A DNA stretch of 64,000 bases from Papio anubis (lineage: Eukaryota; Chordata; Mammalia; Primates; Cercopithecidae), in NCBI RefSeq assembly GCF_008728515.1, contig NW_022161823.1:1-64000 (forward strand), given 5' to 3'. The notes beneath the pieces were generated by a model, which was not told the DNA's origin, did no database searches, and saw only the letters and a program-made list of their open reading frames with translations. Made by a program: the position numbers and the translations under genes. Shown one piece after another: positions 1-12,745 of the stretch. Position 1 is the stretch's first letter. Every line of letters starts with the position of its first letter.

Positions 1-29
<29 letters not shown>
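1..29 (+). repeat. poly(A) tract at window edge
   Basis: A pure A run opens the window. It is probably the 3' tail of a plus-oriented retroelement whose body lies outside, in PPP4R3B intron 3. Confidence 0.7.
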
Positions 30-33
<4 letters not shown>

Positions 34-452
34 GGGGAGGAGGGTGGTTAAGAAATAATTAAGTAATATGGTGCTTATTGAAACTGAAATTGTTCTTTCA
101 AAGATCAGCAATGACTTCCCAGAACTGAAAAAGTAAAACATGACATATGATTCTGTGAAATATCATGCAGTAGTTAGGAGCAAAAAACTAAATACATATT
201 CAGCAACATGCACAGACTTTAAGAAGTAGAGTACTGAGTGGTACAGTAAAGAGTTAACTTTGCTGGACCATCCCTTCCATCTAATATCCCTTCCAAAGGT
301 GGAAAAGTCTGAATAAAAATCAATGACAAAGAATAAATATAAAATTTTTAAAAATAACGACAAATGGAAAGGAGAAACAGTAAAAGAGGAAAAAAAAAAT
401 GAAAAAATGAGTAACGTAAGAAGGAAAATTCAGTATTAACATTGGTGCCTAA

Positions 453-766
453 ACTGGGGGCTGTCACTCATGCCTGTAATCTCAGCACTTTGGGAGGCTG
501 AGGCAGGCAGATCACAAGCTCAGGAGTTCAAGACCAGCCTGTGCAACATGATGAAACCTTGTCTCTACAAAAAATACAAAAATTAGCCAGGCATGGTGGC
601 GCACACCTGTAGTCCCAGCTATTAGCAGGCTGAAGTAGGAGAATCCCTTGAGCCCGGGAGGCAGAGGTTGCAGTGAGCTGAGATCACACCACTGCATTCT
701 AGCCTGGGGACAGCTAGACGATGTCTCAAAAAAAAAAAAAAAAAAAGCAAAAAAAAAAGCAGTGAT
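453..766 (+). mobile_element. Alu SINE
   Basis: Full-length, moderately diverged copy with both monomers and an interrupted A-rich tail. Confidence 0.95.
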
Positions 767-975
767 GCCTCAAGAAAGGCTGAAGGCCAAGAGATGACAT
801 TGTCTCTTGGCTCAGTTATAACAGATGCCTGGTAGGGTGAAGCAATAGGTTTGCCAAGACCACCCCTCCTCTTGAAACCTGATTAGGTTAAATGGGAGCT
901 GGTAAGCTTCGAAGAATGACACTGCTCTGGGAGACATTTCGTCATACAATATGATGATGAACCAGACCAACTGTT

Positions 976-1267
976 GTTTTTTTTTTGAGACAGAGTCTCG
1001 CTCTGTAGCTCAGGCTGGAGTGCAGTGGCGCGATCTCGGCTCACTGCAAGCTCTGCCTCTCGGGTTCTCGCCATTCTCCTGCCTCAGCCTCCCAAGTAGC
1101 TGGGACTACAGGCGCCCACCACCACGTCTGGCTAATTTTTTGTATTTTTAGTAGAGACGGGGTTTCACTGTGTTAGCCAGGATGGTCTTGATCTCCTGAC
1201 CTCGTGATACGCACGCCTTGGCCTCCCAAAGTGCTGGGATTACAGGCGTGAGCCACCATGCCCAGCC
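976..1267 (-). mobile_element. Alu SINE (AluY-like)
   Basis: Full-length minus copy beginning with poly(T). It is flanked by the target duplication ccagaccaactgtt on both sides. Confidence 0.96.
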
Positions 1268-2029
1268 CCAGACCAACTGTTAATGACTAAGTGGGATTCT
1301 CGTAATGTGCTAGAATCTATCAACTCTTACTTTTCAGGTTACATCTACTACCATACTGTGATACGGTGTAACACTAGTATTGTTCATCCAACTACCTTAT
1401 CTACATAAATCTTATAATACTGATATTGATGATCAAATGTACTGGGATATTGAGTTAAAGCTTCCTGAGGATGTAATGCTGATAGAAAAATCACTGGCCC
1501 ATGCTGAGTTATTTGAATAATTAAACTAAGAAAAAGGAAAGTCACTGGCCCTACAGAATCATGGTCTGGAACCTAAGAAGAAAAAAAAAAATCACTGGAC
1601 TGACAAAAAGCTGGATTTTGTTGACTATCAGTTTCTATGGTATACAGTTCTGTACAAGTTTATCATAAGGTAAAATCTGCAGATCAAGGAGAGAAATAAG
1701 AAATCAAAGTAATATAAAAATACAAAAGGTATGACACGGTTTTATAGGAAAACTTAGTTGTGTCTTCAAACCTGTTTCTACTCCACACTGGCCCCAAATG
1801 CTAGGTATATTCATACTGATATTATTTCTCCATCTGTGATATAAATCCTATGCTAAATGTAGATGCTCACACAAATATGATCATTTTGGTGTAAGAGAGT
1901 CTTGGTCAAGGAGTGGCCTGTGCAGTAAAGGACTGACCTTGCCAAAGGAAAAGTTTAGCCCTTATCTAGCTCCAGAGAGGTAAACTCTAAGCACTCAGAA
2001 TATCCTGCTTCATAATAGTGTTTTTGTTT

Positions 2030-2490
2030 ACCTGGGGGCCTTCACCTATGCCAGACATACTATGCTAACAATGTGGTACATGGTGGGGGCCTTGGACCAC
2101 AAGATATTCTTGACCTCTGGAGGTGCTGGAATAAGGTTAGCCACACAGGTGGTAAGCCATGCTTACGTAAACCCTAATCCCCAGTGAAAACCCTGGACAC
2201 AAAGGTTTGGGTAAACTTCTCTGGTTGGCCGTACTGAATGTGTGCTGCCATATATCACTGCTGGGAGAAGTAAGTGCTGTCTGCATGATTCCACTGGGGG
2301 AGAGAATTGGAAGCTCAAGCCTGGAACTCTCCTAGACCCTACCCTATGCACCTTTTCCCATTGGCTATTTGAATCTGTATCATTTTGCTGTAATAAACGG
2401 TAACTGTGAGTATAACGTTTTGCTGAATTCTGTTGAGTCTTTCCGATGAATTATGCAAATTGAGAGCATTCTTGGAGACCTCCTGAAACT
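2030..2490 (+). mobile_element. ancient LTR-like remnant
   Basis: The segment has a polyadenylation-type 3' end: AATAAA at about 2393, followed by gagtataac and a gaattctgttgagtc block. This layout resembles old mammalian LTRs. The family was not assigned and the boundaries are approximate. The 62-codon frame inside it is not a gene. Confidence 0.4.
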
Positions 2491-2545
2491 ACCTAAGTGA
2501 AAGCAGTAATAAACAAATTTCCACAAAAATTTCTAGGACGAACAC

Positions 2546-2842
2546 TTTTTTTTTTTTTTTTTTGAGACAGTCTTACTCTGTTGCCCAGGCTGGAGTACAG
2601 TGGCATGATCTTGGCTCACTGCAACCTCCCTCACAGGTTCGAGCTATTCTCCTGCCTCAGTCACCCTAATGGCTGGGACTACAGGCATGCGCTACCACGC
2701 CCAGCTAATTTTTGTACTTTGAGTAGAGATGAGGTTTCACTGTGTTAGCCAGGCTGGTCTCGAACTCCTGATTTCAGGTGACCCGCCTGCCTCGGCCTCC
2801 CAAAGCGCTAGGATTACAGGTGTGAGCAATTGCGTCCGGGTG
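2546..2842 (-). mobile_element. Alu SINE
   Basis: Full-length diverged copy in minus orientation with a T18 tail. Confidence 0.95.
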
Positions 2843-2859
2843 GACAAATACATTTATAT

Positions 2860-3085
2860 CCAAGAACATGTATTAAAAAGTAGGTGTTGACATATAGAGG
2901 TGGGGTAGTAGGATGGGACAAGGATAATCTTATACAGAAATCACTAGAATAAATTATCCACCATATAAATTTATGTTCCAGCAGATATGTAAATCAATAT
3001 CTTAGTTATAAATAAGAGATGTCTTCTCCATTATAGTTATATTTTCTGTAAATCTAAAACTGTTCTAAAATAAAAGGTTTCTTTT
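2860..3085 (+). mobile_element. L1-like 3' end remnant
   Basis: The pattern 'gtaaatctaaaactgttct' followed by 'aaaataaaaggttt' is typical of the 3' end of old L1M elements. It was identified from memory of the pattern, and the 5' limit is uncertain. Confidence 0.5.
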
Positions 3086-3566
3086 AAAAAAATTCTAGTT
3101 ACTTAAGAGTTACCACATATTCTATATATCCTGCTACACTCTAAGTTCCATATAAACTGAAGTCATGAATACTGTTGATCATTAGTGCCTCGTACAGTAT
3201 TCATAAACATCAGGCAAACATATGACCAAATATTTATTATTTTTAATCTAAAAGCCTGACTTAATTACTTAATCTTCTTTTGGTTTGTTTAAAGTACTTG
3301 CCACTCTATAATATAAGGTATTAATTATGAGTATATGCTATCAAAATCTAAAGTGGTAAAACAAAACTATGACAAAGTTGTTTTTAAAAAACTTGAAGTA
3401 AAATAATTTGCTGTAGAATATAAAAAAATTTCAAGTTATATTATCAAGTCTCACATTAAGACACTATCTATCTCTCCATATCCTAATACATGTTTGAAGT
3501 AAAAAGGAAACAAAAATTCAAGAAAAGATGCAAAAGTTAAGTTAAATACTATAAAAAGAAACTCAC

Positions 3567-3665
3567 CTGACAAATTTTTTCCCAGATCTCATCACAGCCA
3601 GCTTTTTCCTGAAAACTCAGAGCCAAATCATAGTTCTCTGCTTCTGACCAAACAATTAATGTATC
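3567..3665 (-). CDS. PPP4R3B: PPP4R3B coding exon 3
   Basis: This 99-nt, phase-0 exon encodes residues 67-99 (DTLIVWSEAENYDLALSFQE, then KAGCDEIWEKICQ). It lies between the acceptor tttaaacag and the donor CAG|gtgagt. It continues exactly in frame from exon 2 and matches the family sequence as I remember it. It forms the C-terminal part of the EVH1/PH-like N-terminal domain that recruits substrates to protein phosphatase 4. Confidence 0.97.
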
Positions 3666-4383
3666 CTGTTTAAAAATAAATATTTCTATATCATCACACT
3701 AGAAAAGAGATATCTACAAAGTATAAATAAAAATCAAGAGGACTGAAAACACAGCAATGACAAATGCCCCGATAAAAGTAATAAATGTATATTCGATTAG
3801 CATTATTAGTAATATATTGGCAATAAAGTAGCTTTGGTACTAAAAATGACACTGAGCAATTTTCTAAAACAAAAAATATTAAAACAGGTTAGTAGGCTCT
3901 GACTCATGTTACCCAAATAATATTTATAAAAAGGCTAGCCATTCTTGGTTAAAACTGTAACAAAGACATTCCAACCATCTACTTTCTGTTGCTTCTAGAA
4001 AATCAGCTGTCCCATTCACTAACCACCTATGTATTTATCCTTCCCTTTGAGCTGGTTAAAAGTAAGCTAACTAATACCTGAAAATAGGTTAAGGCTTAAC
4101 TCTATTTTTGCCATTTTTTTTTTTTTTTTAATCTGGAAAAGACTTCAGGATCTTAAGAAATGCAACACCATGGTGAAACAAAGCTATTTGCTCTTATTTA
4201 CAAGTGCTACCAACAGCACCCAGTTCAGTACCTTAGGGTGTAGAAAAATTAGCCCAAGGTTTAGGTAAGCAGTCTCCTAGAACGTCTTCGATTACATGCC
4301 TACCAAAGGGTTAGTTACGCTTTTAGGAAAAGGTCGTCAACCCTTGTATTAGAAACTAAAGTTTGGATTTAAAATAAAACATA

Positions 4384-4411
4384 CACCACACACACACACA
4401 CACACACACAA
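4384..4411 (+). repeat. (CA)n microsatellite
   Basis: About thirteen CA units, followed by a TA-rich run, directly next to the minus Alu at 4452. Confidence 0.9.
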
Positions 4412-4451
4412 ATATACATATATATATTTTGTTGTTGTTTTTTGTTTCCCC

Positions 4452-4730
4452 CGAGACAGGGTTTTGCTCTGTGACCAGGCTAGAGTGTAAGGGTACAATC
4501 ACGACTCACTGCAGCCTTGACCTCCTAGGGCCCAGCAATCCTCCCACCTCAGCCTCCCGAGTAGCTGGGACTACAGGTGCACACACCACGCCACACTAAT
4601 TTTTTTAGAGACAGGGTTTCACCATTTTGCCCAGGTTGGTCTGGAACTCCAACTCCTGGGCTCAAGCAATCCATCTGCCTCGATCTCCCAAAGTGCTGGG
4701 ATTACAGGTGTGAGCCACTGCACCCAGCCT
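4452..4730 (-). mobile_element. Alu SINE, old
   Basis: Diverged minus copy with AluJ-like blocks (cagccttgacctcctaggg). Confidence 0.92.
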
Positions 4731-5214
4731 ACACACACATTTTTAAACACTAAAAACACTATGCAATACTAAAATGAACAATCTTTAAAGGATATATAAT
4801 AATGAAAGTTTAATATGGCTAAAACTTTGATTTTCAAACAAATACAAATTGAGTTTATACTCTACCAAAAATATAATCTACAAAACACCTTATATGTAAT
4901 AATTTGTTCATGTAACTAGTACTTATAAATAAAACCTGACATGAATACAAACTAAAAATCATCTCCAGATCAAAGACAAAGTTTTGAAAATGGGAACATT
5001 TCAGTACTTTTTGGCTTTAAACAGTAAATGAAAAATATTATTTAATTAATCCAGGCCTCAGATTAATACTTCTTATTTTCTGCGTCATCAGGTAAAAATA
5101 GCTAGAAATCGGTGTTCTACCTTCTTCCTGGCTATGCTTTTTGGGAGAAACTTGCTATCAGAGTTAGTCTAAAATTCTCTCAAGTCACTCCTTTGTCTAA
5201 AATCCTTCAGTTTC

Positions 5215-5512
5215 GGCCAGGCGTGGAGGCTCACACCTGTAATCCTGACACTTTGGGAGGCCAAGGCAGGCGGATCACGGGGTCAAGAGCAGACCATCCT
5301 GGTTAACATGATGAAACCCCGTCTCCACTAAAAATACAAAAATTAGCTGGGCGTGGTGGTGCGCGCCTGTAGTCCCAGCTACTTGGGAGGCTAAGGCAGA
5401 AGAATCGCTTGAACCCGGGAGGCAGAGATTGCAGTGAGCCGAGATTGTGCCACTGCACTCCAGCCTGGCGACAGTGCAAGACTCTGTCTCAAAAAAAAAA
5501 AAAAAAAAAAAA
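5215..5512 (+). mobile_element. Alu SINE
   Basis: Full-length copy with a long A tail. It is flanked by near-identical duplications reading aaaatccttc(a/g)gtttc. Confidence 0.96.
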
Positions 5513-5993
5513 AATCCTTCGGTTTCTCTCATCATCCACAAAAGTTTTCAAACCTTTTTTAAAAAAAACAGAACCCCTTTTACAAACAAAAATTTACTAA
5601 GAACCTCCATATATAAAAAAGATATAAATAGAGCTACTCTGGTCAGTGCTGGTTAAAACACCAGGGTACCCACTCAGGCTCCCTACATTCCCAAGTCATC
5701 TTCTTAGAGCCTTCCTCAAAATAGCTTCACAAACAGTGATCTCCAGAACATTTTTGACTGTAGTTTAATTTGCTTATATATTATATACAAGAATATATTA
5801 GTATATTAATGCATTATAAAACACATGCTGAAATAGAAAAGGCTTATAAGAACATAAGCAAAATTTTTAAATGTTTGAACTGTAATGGCTCCATATCATT
5901 AGTTAGTATTAAAACTCAATACACACTTAAGGCATAAGATACCCAAACATAACAGTGGATATAAATCCATATTTAAAATTATTCTTTCGTAGA

Positions 5994-6122
5994 ATGCAAT
6001 GGCTCAAGTCTGTAATCTGAGCATTTTGGGAGGCTAAGGCAAGTGGATCAATTGAGGCCAAGAGTTTGAGACCAGCCTGGGCAATGCAGTGAGACTCCCA
6101 TATCTAATTTAAAAAGAAAAAT
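5994..6122 (+). mobile_element. Alu left-monomer fragment
   Basis: A single left-arm-like copy ending in A-rich sequence just before a full Alu. Confidence 0.85.
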
Positions 6123-6124
6123 TA

Positions 6125-6432
6125 TCGGTCAGGCATGGTGGCTCACACCTGTAATCCCAGCACTTTGGGAGGCCGAGGCGGGTGGATCACCTGAGGTCAG
6201 TAGTTTGAGACCAGCCTGGCCAACATGGTTGAAACCCCATCTCTACTAAAAATACAAAAATTAGCCGGGTGTGGTGGCAGGCACCTGTAATCCCAACTAC
6301 TTGGGAGGCTGAGGCAGGGGAATCACTTGAACCCAGGACGTGGAGATTTCAGTGAGCCGAGATTGCACCATTGCACTCCAGCCTAGGGGACAAGAGCGAG
6401 ACTTTGTCTCAAAAAAAAAAAAAAAAAAAAAG
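6125..6432 (+). mobile_element. Alu SINE
   Basis: Full-length AluS-like copy with a poly(A) tail, lying next to an older monomer. Confidence 0.95.
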
Positions 6433-6701
6433 TTAAAAAAAATTATCTTTTTAATAACTGAACTTTCTGAGGGGGTAACTTCTTGTCAGATCTATTACAT
6501 CATTGTTTCTGCTTTGTCGCATGGTTGACAGTTAAGCAGTAAATGTTAATTTAACCATTATGTAGTTCATTTGTACTTATATCATTATCAACCCCTTTTA
6601 AGGCATCTATCCATTTTGTTTGAGTTAGAACAGTTTAAATTACAAAATATTTGCAGTTATCTCCACATATAGGCTACAATAATTCACAAAAGGTGGGTAT
6701 G

Positions 6702-6770
6702 AAAATATAGGAATAAACTGTTTCTCATACTGTTTCTCATAAAATATAGGAATAAACTGTTTCTCATACT
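6702..6770 (+). repeat. 39-bp tandem duplication
   Basis: The block aaaatataggaataaactg + tttctcat recurs with a period of 39 bp, giving nearly two copies. Confidence 0.9.
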
Positions 6771-6829
6771 ACACTCTCACAATACAAATCACTGCTGTCA
6801 CCTTCATCACCAAGAAGTGTGGGGATTTC

Positions 6830-7420
6830 TCCCCACCAATATCAATCAGTTCTATACTAGACACCAGGTGGATATTCTCCAATTCACCTTTGACACTGTT
6901 TACCTGGAGACACCGTCAGATACCACAGTTGAGGGCTCAGCCCTACAAGACTGCCCCTACTTCTAACGCCAACTGCAAGACTGGGTTGTTTTACCTATGC
7001 TTTCAACCAAATGGCTATAAATCAGGCTTCCCATGACCCCCTCCTTGGATTTGATTAATTTGCTATCACAAAATGCAGGGAATCAGTTGTATTTACCAGT
7101 TTATTATAATATAAAGGATATTTTAAAGGATACAAATGAAGATAGGTATACAGCAAAGTATGGGGTAAGAGGCTCAAAGGTTGCATTACCTCCCTGGGGA
7201 CATCATCCTCCAGGAACTTCCACTTAGTTATCTGGGAGCTCTCCAAACCCAGTCCTACTGGGCTTTTATGGAGGCTTCATTAAACAGATATGATTAAGTA
7301 AATCACTGGCCACTGGTGATTAATAAACCCCCAGTCCCTCTCCCCTTCTGGAGGTTGGGGGATGGGGTTCAAAGTCACAATTTTCTAATCATGCCTTGGT
7401 CTTTCTGGTGTCTAGATCTA
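6830..7420 (+). mobile_element. possible ancient LTR remnant
   Basis: The segment around 'gggcttttatggaggcttcatta' split as gggcttttatggaggcttc and 'ccagtccctctccccttc' resembles an old mammalian-wide LTR. It was not assigned to a family. Confidence 0.35.
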
Positions 7421-7610
7421 TAGACAGTAGTATCTACAGTCAGGTCAATGGATATGACTAATAGAATGAAATCCAAAACGCTTTATCCAGCCATCCAGTG
7501 CCTTTCCCATTTTGGCTACAATCAATGTTCTGAGAGAAGGTCCAGGTAAACACTGAAATCTGAATTAAGGTAACTGAGCACCTTTTCATCATCACTTTCT
7601 TTTGCTCTTC

Positions 7611-7898
7611 TTTTTTTTGATACAGTGTCTCACTCTGTTGCCCAGGTTGGAGTGCAGTGGTACAATCTTGGCTCACTGCAACCTCCACCTTTGGGTTCAA
7701 GTGATTCTCCTGCCTCAGCCTCCTGAGTAGCTGGGATTACAGGTGTGTGCCCCCACACTCGGATAATTTTTGTGTTTTTAGTAGAGACAGGCTTTCACCA
7801 TGTTGGCCAGGCTGGTCTTGAAACCCAACCTCAGGTAATCTGCTGGCCTTGGGCTCCCAAAGTGCTGGGATTACAGGTGGGAGCCACTGCACCCAGCC
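7611..7898 (-). mobile_element. Alu SINE
   Basis: Full-length minus copy with a short T tail. Confidence 0.95.
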
Positions 7899-8298
7899 CC
7901 TCATTCTAAACTTCAACTTAAATTATTTTCTCTGATCTCGTCAACATACCAGAAACTAAATGGGGTTTATATTTAGAGTTATTTTCCAATGCTAAGGACT
8001 GACCTTGGGAAACAGTCAATGGTTACGGATCTTCCTTCTTCCTAATTACCAATAACTGATCCATCGCACGCCCTGCAAATTCTACCTTCGATATGTATCA
8101 CAAAATCCATCCATCTCTCTCCATCTCTATCACCTCAATCCAATCCAACATTATCTTTTGCTTGGACTATGCAACAATCTCCCAATGAGTTTCCCACTTT
8201 TTGCTTCTCTTCAATTCCACAGATCGATACCAAGTATTCTGGATCATGCCATCACTTTGCATAAACTCTTCAAAAGCTTACTTTAAAAATCCCAATGG

Positions 8299-8600
8299 CC
8301 AGGCGTGGTGGCTCATGCCTGTAATCCCAGCACTTTGGGAGGCCAAGGCAGGCAGATCATCTGAGGTCGGGAGTTCAAGACCAGCCTGACCAACATGGAG
8401 AAACCCCATCTCTACTAAAAATACAAAATTAGCTGGGCGTGGTGGTGCATGTCTGTAATCCTAGCTACTAGGGAGGCTGAGGCAGGAGAATCGCTTGAAC
8501 CTGGGAGGTGGAGGTTGCAGTGAGCCGAGATTGCGCCACTGCACTCCAGCCTGGGCAACAAGAGTGAAACTCTATCTCAAAAATAAATAAATAAAAACAA
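8299..8600 (+). mobile_element. Alu SINE
   Basis: Full-length copy with an aaataaataaat tail. The flanks aaaaatccca on both sides are its target duplication. Confidence 0.95.
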
Positions 8601-8610
8601 AAATCCCAGC

Positions 8611-8888
8611 TTGGCTGGATGTGGAGGCTCACGCCTGTAATCCCAGCACTTTGGGAGGCCAAGGAGGGAGAACTGTTTGAGTGCAGGAGTTCGAGACCAG
8701 CCTGGGCATCATAGTGAGACCTCATCTCTACTAAAAATTAAAAAAATTAGCCAGGCATGGTGGTATGTGCCTGCAGTCTCAGCTACTCAGAAGGCTGAAG
8801 TGGGAGGATCGCATCTAGGAGGTCAAGGCTGCAGTGAGACATGATCATGCCACTGTGCTCTTGGCTGGGAGACAGTCTCATCTAAAAA
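8611..8888 (+). mobile_element. Alu SINE, old
   Basis: Diverged copy in tandem with the preceding Alu. The right end is degraded. Confidence 0.92.
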
Positions 8889-9087
8889 CCACCGCCCTGC
8901 CTCCAAAAAGTTCCAAACGAAAGATAGTGACCAGCCAGAAGCAGCATTCAATGAGGTATTTCTGGATGAATGAATAAATGTGGTCAGATCAACAAGACTC
9001 AGTCTTGAGCTCTGTTCTTTTCTCAATTTATAGCTAGTACCTCAAAGGAGGTTACCTTGCAGCTAAAAATTCATAATTAATCTGATT

Positions 9088-9230
9088 TTTTTTTTTTTTT
9101 TAAAGGCTGGAGTGCAGTTGGCTATTCACAGGTGTGATCATCACGAACTACAGCCTCAAACTCCTGGTCTCAAGCCATCCTCCTGCCTCAGCCCCAAAAA
9201 GCTGGGACCACTACTGGCACGCCAGGCCTT
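9088..9230 (-). mobile_element. Alu monomer fragment
   Basis: A minus FLAM/AluJ-like monomer containing 'ctattcacaggtgtgatcat'. Confidence 0.85.
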
Positions 9231-9312
9231 TTATGATTCTTAAATTATAATCTCCTGCTGGAAAGTCTTACTCTATCTCTATTCCCAGATATTCCTTTTG
9301 AGACCTTTTCAT

Positions 9313-9623
9313 GGGCTGGGTGTGGCGGCTTATGTCTGTAATCCCAGTACTTTGGAAGGCCAAGGTGGGTGGGCTGCTTTAGCTCAGGAGTTCAAGACCA
9401 GCCTGAGCAACATGGCAAAATCCCATATCTACAAAAAATTAGCCAGGCATCGTGTGCACACCTGCAGTCCCAGCTACTCAGGAGGCTGAGGTGGGAGCCT
9501 GAGCCCAGAAGTCAAGGCCATGATCCATGATCCATGATCATGAAGCCATGAGCCATGATTGCGCCACTGCACTCCAGCCTCGGCAACAAAGCAAGACTGT
9601 GTCTCCAAAAAAAAAAAAAAAAA
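9313..9623 (+). mobile_element. Alu SINE with short internal repeat
   Basis: Full-length plus copy. The right arm carries a local amplification of ccatgatc/catgatcatg near 9517-9555. Confidence 0.94.
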
Positions 9624-9689
9624 TCTCTTTCCATTTATTTTACTATATTTATTATAAGCCCAGATGGAAAAAAAAAAAAAAACAACGCA

Positions 9690-9925
9690 CAAAACAGTAC
9701 ATAGTATGTTACCATTTATACCAATAAAAGGGAAAAAATACATACAATTGTATGCATATTTGCTTACATATGCGTATCTCTGGCAAGATATATAAGAAAC
9801 TGGTGTGAGTGGCCTCTAGCGAGGGAAACTGTATGGACAGAATCTGGCGTGGGAAAGAGACTTCAATAAATACCTTTTGAATTTTTAACTGGGCTAATAT
9901 ATTACATACTAAAAAAAATTTTTTT
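9690..9925 (+). mobile_element. L1-like 3' end remnant
   Basis: 'tatataagaaactggtg', 'gtggcctctagcgaggga' and 'accttttgaattttt' follow the 3' end pattern of old L1 elements. Confidence 0.55.
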
Positions 9926-10783
9926 AAATAAGCCTCAAACCAAAAGATTAATGTAAACCTGCTTCACTTCCCACTTTCTGGAAAGAACTATCATTTTCCT
10001 GGCCAGATTCAAAAACACTACCAGTGACCTTTGATTCCTTGTCTTTCATATTTAATCATTTACCAAATTTTCCAGCACTTTCTTGAAAATATACTGGAGC
10101 TCTGTTCCTTGACGTCCATTTACCATGGTGGAATAGACTTTCATTTTTTGTATCTGAATTATTGTAAAAGGTTTTGCTACTCAAAGATCTTCTGCTCCAC
10201 CCTATCCCTCCTCCCCAATTTATTATTCATAACATTGCCACACTCTTTTCTTTAAACACAGTATCACTTTAGGCCCCTACTCAAGAACCTGTAATGTCCC
10301 CTTCTGAACCTGCGTATTATCACATTTGGGATTAAGGGGGGGGGGGAAAAGAAACCACTGCTACAGATAGGCTTAATACCTTTTTTAGCAGGTATATTTC
10401 CTTCCCTATCACAGTTCCTTCCACAACCACCAGGAATGAAGTTTTTCTTAATGATTCCAGCTTACATTAACCTCTTCCTTAATTTTCTATTGCTTTAAGT
10501 CTGTGGAATACAAGTTTACTTTTTATATTTTGTGTCAGCACATACCTGCTGTATAATCTCAGTCAAGAATCTTACCCTTTCTGTACCTTTGTTGCCTCAT
10601 GTGTGAAATGCTTTCATGGGCTTTCAGTGAAGACTGTGGTAAAACATTTGTTATCAGCTATCTTACTATCATTCTGTATCTGTTTCACCTGTTACATCCT
10701 GCCTCCAAATAAAACTGCAATGACGATTTTCCTAAACCCAGTTAATACACAACTGTGTTAAATAGGTACACATTCTTATGACT

Positions 10784-11093
10784 CTTTTTTTTTTTTTTTT
10801 TGAGACAATCTTGCTCTATCACCCAGGCTGAAGTACGGTAGCACAATCACAGCTCACTGCAGCACTGCCCTCCTGGGCCCAAGCAATTCTCCCACCTCAC
10901 CTTCCCAAGTAGCTGGGACTACAGGTGTGTGTCACCATGCCCGGCTAATTTATTTTTATATTTTTTGTAGCGACAGAGTCTCAGTATGTTGCTCAGGCTG
11001 GTCTTGAACTCCTGGACTGAAGTGATCTTCCTGCCTCAGCCTCCCAAAGTGTTGAGATTACAAGTGTTGAGCCACTGTGCCTAGTAGGACTCG
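10784..11093 (-). mobile_element. Alu SINE, old
   Basis: Full-length AluJ-like minus copy with a T17 tail. Confidence 0.94.
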
Positions 11094-11102
11094 TTTTTAT
11101 TA

Positions 11103-11256
11103 TTTTTTTAAGATATATTGCCCAGGCTGGGGTGCAATGGCCATGCACAGGCACAATCATAGCATACTATAGCCTCAAACTTCTGGCCTTAAGTGATCCT
11201 CCAGCCTCAGCCTCCCAAGTAGCTGGGACCACAAGCACATGCTACCATACCTCGCT
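11103..11256 (-). mobile_element. Alu monomer fragment
   Basis: Old left-monomer-like copy in minus orientation, next to the preceding Alu. Confidence 0.85.
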
Positions 11257-11661
11257 TTGACTCTGCTTTTGATTTAGTCAGTATTAGTGGGACTGATGTT
11301 AAGTAACTTAAAATTTCTGTCACACCTATCAGGTATCTTATTTCATGTTGTATCATATAATGATTCTCTTCTCTTTCCAACATGTTTAAATGCTTAAGTT
11401 TATTGAGTAAGTACATCTTCTTCCATTAACTACTTCAGTATTGTGCACAGTAAGGAAGTGATGTGAATCAATAATGACTTTTCAATATCCAGTCATATGA
11501 CATTCAGCTTGACTCATTCTAACTCCTTTTAAGCTCACAATTCGGTACTTCATTTTTGAAAGAAAAGATGTATCTTGAGCACACAATTTAGTAGTTGGCT
11601 CATTTTAAAACTGTAATGTTAAAAGAAGAAATGTTAAACATTCCCCTCTGAATTTACTCAA

Positions 11662-11966
11662 CTTTTTTTTTTTTTTTTGAGACAGGGCCTGGCTTTGTCT
11701 CTCTGACTGGAGTGCAGTGGTACAATCATGGCTTACTACAGTCTTGACCTCCCAAGCTCAAATGATCCTCCCGTCTCAGCTCCCAAAGTAGCTGGCACTA
11801 TAGCTGCACACCACCACACCTGGACAATTTTTGAATTTTTTTTTTTTGTAGAGATGGGGTCTTGCTATGTTGTGCAAGCTGTTCCCGAGATCCTGAGCTC
11901 AAGGGATCCTCCTGCCTTGGCCTCCTAAAGTGCTGGGACTGCAGGTGTGAGCCACCATGCTTGGCA
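11662..11966 (-). mobile_element. Alu SINE, old
   Basis: Diverged minus copy with a middle T-rich linker. Confidence 0.94.
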
Positions 11967-12077
11967 TAGTCAACATATTTTAATACAGCAAAATGGCCTA
12001 TAAACATCTCATTCACTTACTCATTAAGTTTTTAATAAAAAACCCACTAATGGAAACAAAACAATTTTTTAACCCAT

Positions 12078-12198
12078 TACTATAGTCCCAGCTACTAGAA
12101 AAGCTGAGGTGAGAGGATCATTTGAGTCTAGGAGTTCAAGCTCAGCCTGGGCATCATAGTAAGATCCCATCTCTGAAAACAAATTTTTAAAAAAATTT
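12078..12198 (+). mobile_element. Alu fragment
   Basis: Truncated copy starting at the 'tagtcccagctact' block and ending in an A-rich tail. Confidence 0.8.
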
Positions 12199-12373
12199 TA
12201 ACTCCACTAATGAACAACAGACTTCATGTAAAATTTGGAAATCAGTAACTTTCTAGACTAATTTATTGAATAATCTCAATGATGCCTTTTACAAAGGATA
12301 ATTCTAACAAACATAGAAAAATATTACTGCATTTGGAAATTTCAATTTGTGTAACTTCAAAAAACTACAAATT

Positions 12374-12745
12374 AAGCTGAATACAGTGGCTCACACCTGT
12401 AATCCCAGCACTGTGAAGGTACTGAAGCAAAAGGATCACTTGAGGCCAGGAATTCAAGATTAGCGTGGGCAAACATAGTGAGACCCCGTCTTTACAAATA
12501 CAACAACAAAAAAAATTTGTAATAAATTTTTTAAAAGTGCAAATTTAGCCTGGACAACATAATGAGACCCCATCTTTACAAAAGTTTTTAAAAATTAGTC
12601 AAGCATGGTGGCTCACATCCATAATCCCAGCTACTCAGAAGGCTGAAACCGGAGGATCGCTTGAGCACAGGAGGTTGAGGCTGCAGTGAGCTGTGATCAA
12701 ACCACTGTACTCCAGCCTGGGGGACAGAAGATCCTCTCAAAAAAA
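12374..12745 (+). mobile_element. two abutting old Alu pieces
   Basis: A diverged left monomer (12374-12515) is followed by a second piece (12543-12745). They are either one rearranged Alu or two insertions. Confidence 0.8.

Larger units (their letters stand above)
1..3566 (-). other. PPP4R3B: PPP4R3B intron 3 (partial)
   Basis: This is the intron that follows coding exon 3, running off the left edge. Its donor reads GTCAG|gtgagt on the minus strand. I looked for the next coding exon of the PPP4R3 family and did not find it here, so exon 4 must lie outside. The content is three Alus, an old LTR-like remnant (about 2030-2490), an L1-like 3' end (about 2860-3085), and otherwise A/T-rich sequence with no recognisable feature (about 30-450, 1270-2030, 3090-3560). 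Confidence 0.85.

Noticed and set aside
4384..4411. direct repeats as a CRISPR-like array
   Set aside because: It is a simple CA microsatellite in a primate genome. No spaced repeats with unique spacers were seen anywhere.
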